Positions 5,144 to 6,047 of a stretch of DNA of 6,047 bases are shown piece after piece; within the stretch, counting starts at the first letter, position 1; every line of letters starts with the position of its first letter. The position numbers and the translations under genes are program-made. This DNA is from Pseudomonadota bacterium. GTDB taxonomy: Bacteria > Pseudomonadota > Gammaproteobacteria > Burkholderiales > Nitrosomonadaceae. Below the pieces are notes generated by a model. The model saw only the letters and a program-made list of their open reading frames with translations. It ran no database searches and was not told the DNA's origin. The stretch is from assembly GCA_018240935.1 (NCBI GenBank), contig JAFEEV010000035.1, forward strand, positions 1 to 6,047, written 5' to 3'.

Positions 5144-6047
5144 ATGAAATCTGCATTGAATACCCGGATTGCTTTATTGGGAGTACTGCTGGTTCTTCTA
5201 TTGCTATCCGCATGCGACGGACATAATTGGAACAATCCTTATTCCCCTGAAGATGCGGCCAGAAATGCTCTTTATACTGTATTCACGGAACGCCCGAAAC
5301 ATTTGGATCCGGTACAATCGTACAGTTCCAATGAAATTCAGTTTACTGCGCAGATTTATGAGCCTCCGTTGCAGTATCATTATTTGAAGCGGCCTTATGT
5401 ATTAATTCCGGCTACTGCCAAGGAAATGCCCACGGTAAGGTACTTTGATGCGCAAGGCAATCAGCTGCCGGATGACGCGCGCGCGGGCGATATTGCCTAT
5501 AGTTCTTATGAAATTTCAATTCGACCGGGTATTCTTTTTCAGCCGCATCCGGCCTTTGCTGTCGATGTACAAGGTAATGGATTGTTTCATGAACTGAATC
5601 AGCAGGAATTGACATCCATTCACAAGCTTTCCGATTTTCCTCAAACTGGAACAAGAGAATTGGTGGCGGATGATTATGTTTATCAGATCAAGCGTCTGGC
5701 GCATCCAAAATTGCATTCGCCGATTTATGGACTCATGGCGGATTATATTGCCGGACTCCGGGAGTATGCCGAGGTACTCAAGCAGGCTGAGCAAAATCAA
5801 CCAGCAGAAAAAGATTTTCTGGATTTAAGGAATTATCCGCTGGAAGGCGTGCAAGCGGTTGATCGTTATACTTATCGCATAACCGTGATAGGTAAATACC
5901 CGCAATTTGTTTATTGGCTGGCGATGCCTTTTTTTGCGCCGATTCCTTGGGAAGCTGATCGCTTCTATTCGCAGCGGAGATTAATACAAAAAAATATTAC
6001 ACTGGATTGGTACCCTGTGGGTACCGGTCCCTATATGCTGACGGAGA
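5144..6047 (+). CDS. ABC importer substrate-binding lipoprotein, peptide family 5 (3' partial)
   Basis: The frame stays open from 5144 to the window end (301 residues seen). It begins with a lipoprotein signal: hydrophobic residues 9-21, then lipobox LSAC with C24 as the lipidated cysteine. D25 at +2 would favour inner-membrane retention under the enterobacterial Lol rule. Family 5 (SBP_bac_5, OppA/DppA-like) features are TERPKHLDPVQSY at 48-60, IYEPPLQY at 71-78, a YEISIRPGILFQPHPAF segment at 122-138, VADDYVYQIKRLAHP at 174-188, LEGVQAVDRYTYRI at 233-246 and PVGTGPYMLTE at 291-301. PVGTGPY comes about 100 residues later than in standard members, so the protein is a long variant with extra sequence at about 82-175. 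It should capture peptides or similar solutes for an ABC permease expected beyond the window. A TAA directly precedes the ATG in frame, fixing the start; the ribosome binding site is weak. Confidence 0.88.
   Translation, partial: MKSALNTRIALLGVLLVLLLLSACDGHNWNNPYSPEDAARNALYTVFTERPKHLDPVQSYSSNEIQFTAQIYEPPLQYHYLKRPYVLIPATAKEMPTVRYFDAQGNQLPDDARAGDIAYSSYEISIRPGILFQPHPAFAVDVQGNGLFHELNQQELTSIHKLSDFPQTGTRELVADDYVYQIKRLAHPKLHSPIYGLMADYIAGLREYAEVLKQAEQNQPAEKDFLDLRNYPLEGVQAVDRYTYRITVIGKYPQFVYWLAMPFFAPIPWEADRFYSQRRLIQKNITLDWYPVGTGPYMLTE

Noticed and set aside
5412..5800. Two minus-strand frames of 80 and 94 codons (5412-5654, 5516-5800), plus a plus-strand frame at 5169-5387
   Set aside because: All lie inside the continuous lipoprotein frame starting at 5144, which has a lipobox and family 5 motifs.

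Overview
The window looks like ordinary chromosome from a betaproteobacterium with moderate GC. My best guess is a Nitrosomonas-like member of the Nitrosomonadales. That guess rests on remembered gene order and protein flavour, not on a search. The supporting signs are a secB-like tail followed by gpsA, a HU-beta gene next to ppiD, a FabI of proteobacterial type, and an unusually long family 5 solute-binding lipoprotein. I see no insertion sequence, integrase, CRISPR array or phage gene.

Left part (1-1541): ten C-terminal codons of an upstream gene, possibly secB, are followed by a small exported protein with two SH3-like repeats. gpsA (glycerol-3-phosphate dehydrogenase) follows with a 4-base ATGA overlap. 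These genes run in the same direction and look like one operon, with gpsA translation coupled to the SH3 gene. Middle part (1542-4190): a 236-base spacer carries a strong sigma70-type promoter for the HU-beta gene. tRNA-Val(TAC) begins only 15 bases after the HU stop. tRNA-Asp(GTC) follows 20 bases later, then ppiD, an inner-membrane-anchored periplasmic chaperone with one parvulin domain.

Right part (4191-6047): fabI (enoyl-ACP reductase) lies on the minus strand and converges on ppiD. It has a perfect TATAAT -10 box and a good ribosome binding site. Diverging from it is a lipoprotein gene for the substrate-binding subunit of an oligopeptide/dipeptide-type ABC importer, cut by the window end after 301 residues.

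Functionally these are mostly housekeeping genes: phospholipid precursor supply (gpsA), fatty acid elongation (fabI), nucleoid structure (hupB), translation (two tRNAs), envelope protein folding (ppiD, perhaps secB) and peptide uptake. I found no convincing undescribed system. The points most worth a second look are the coupled SH3 gene, the HU-tRNA-tRNA-ppiD arrangement with gpsA instead of lon upstream, and the atypical solute-binding lipoprotein.
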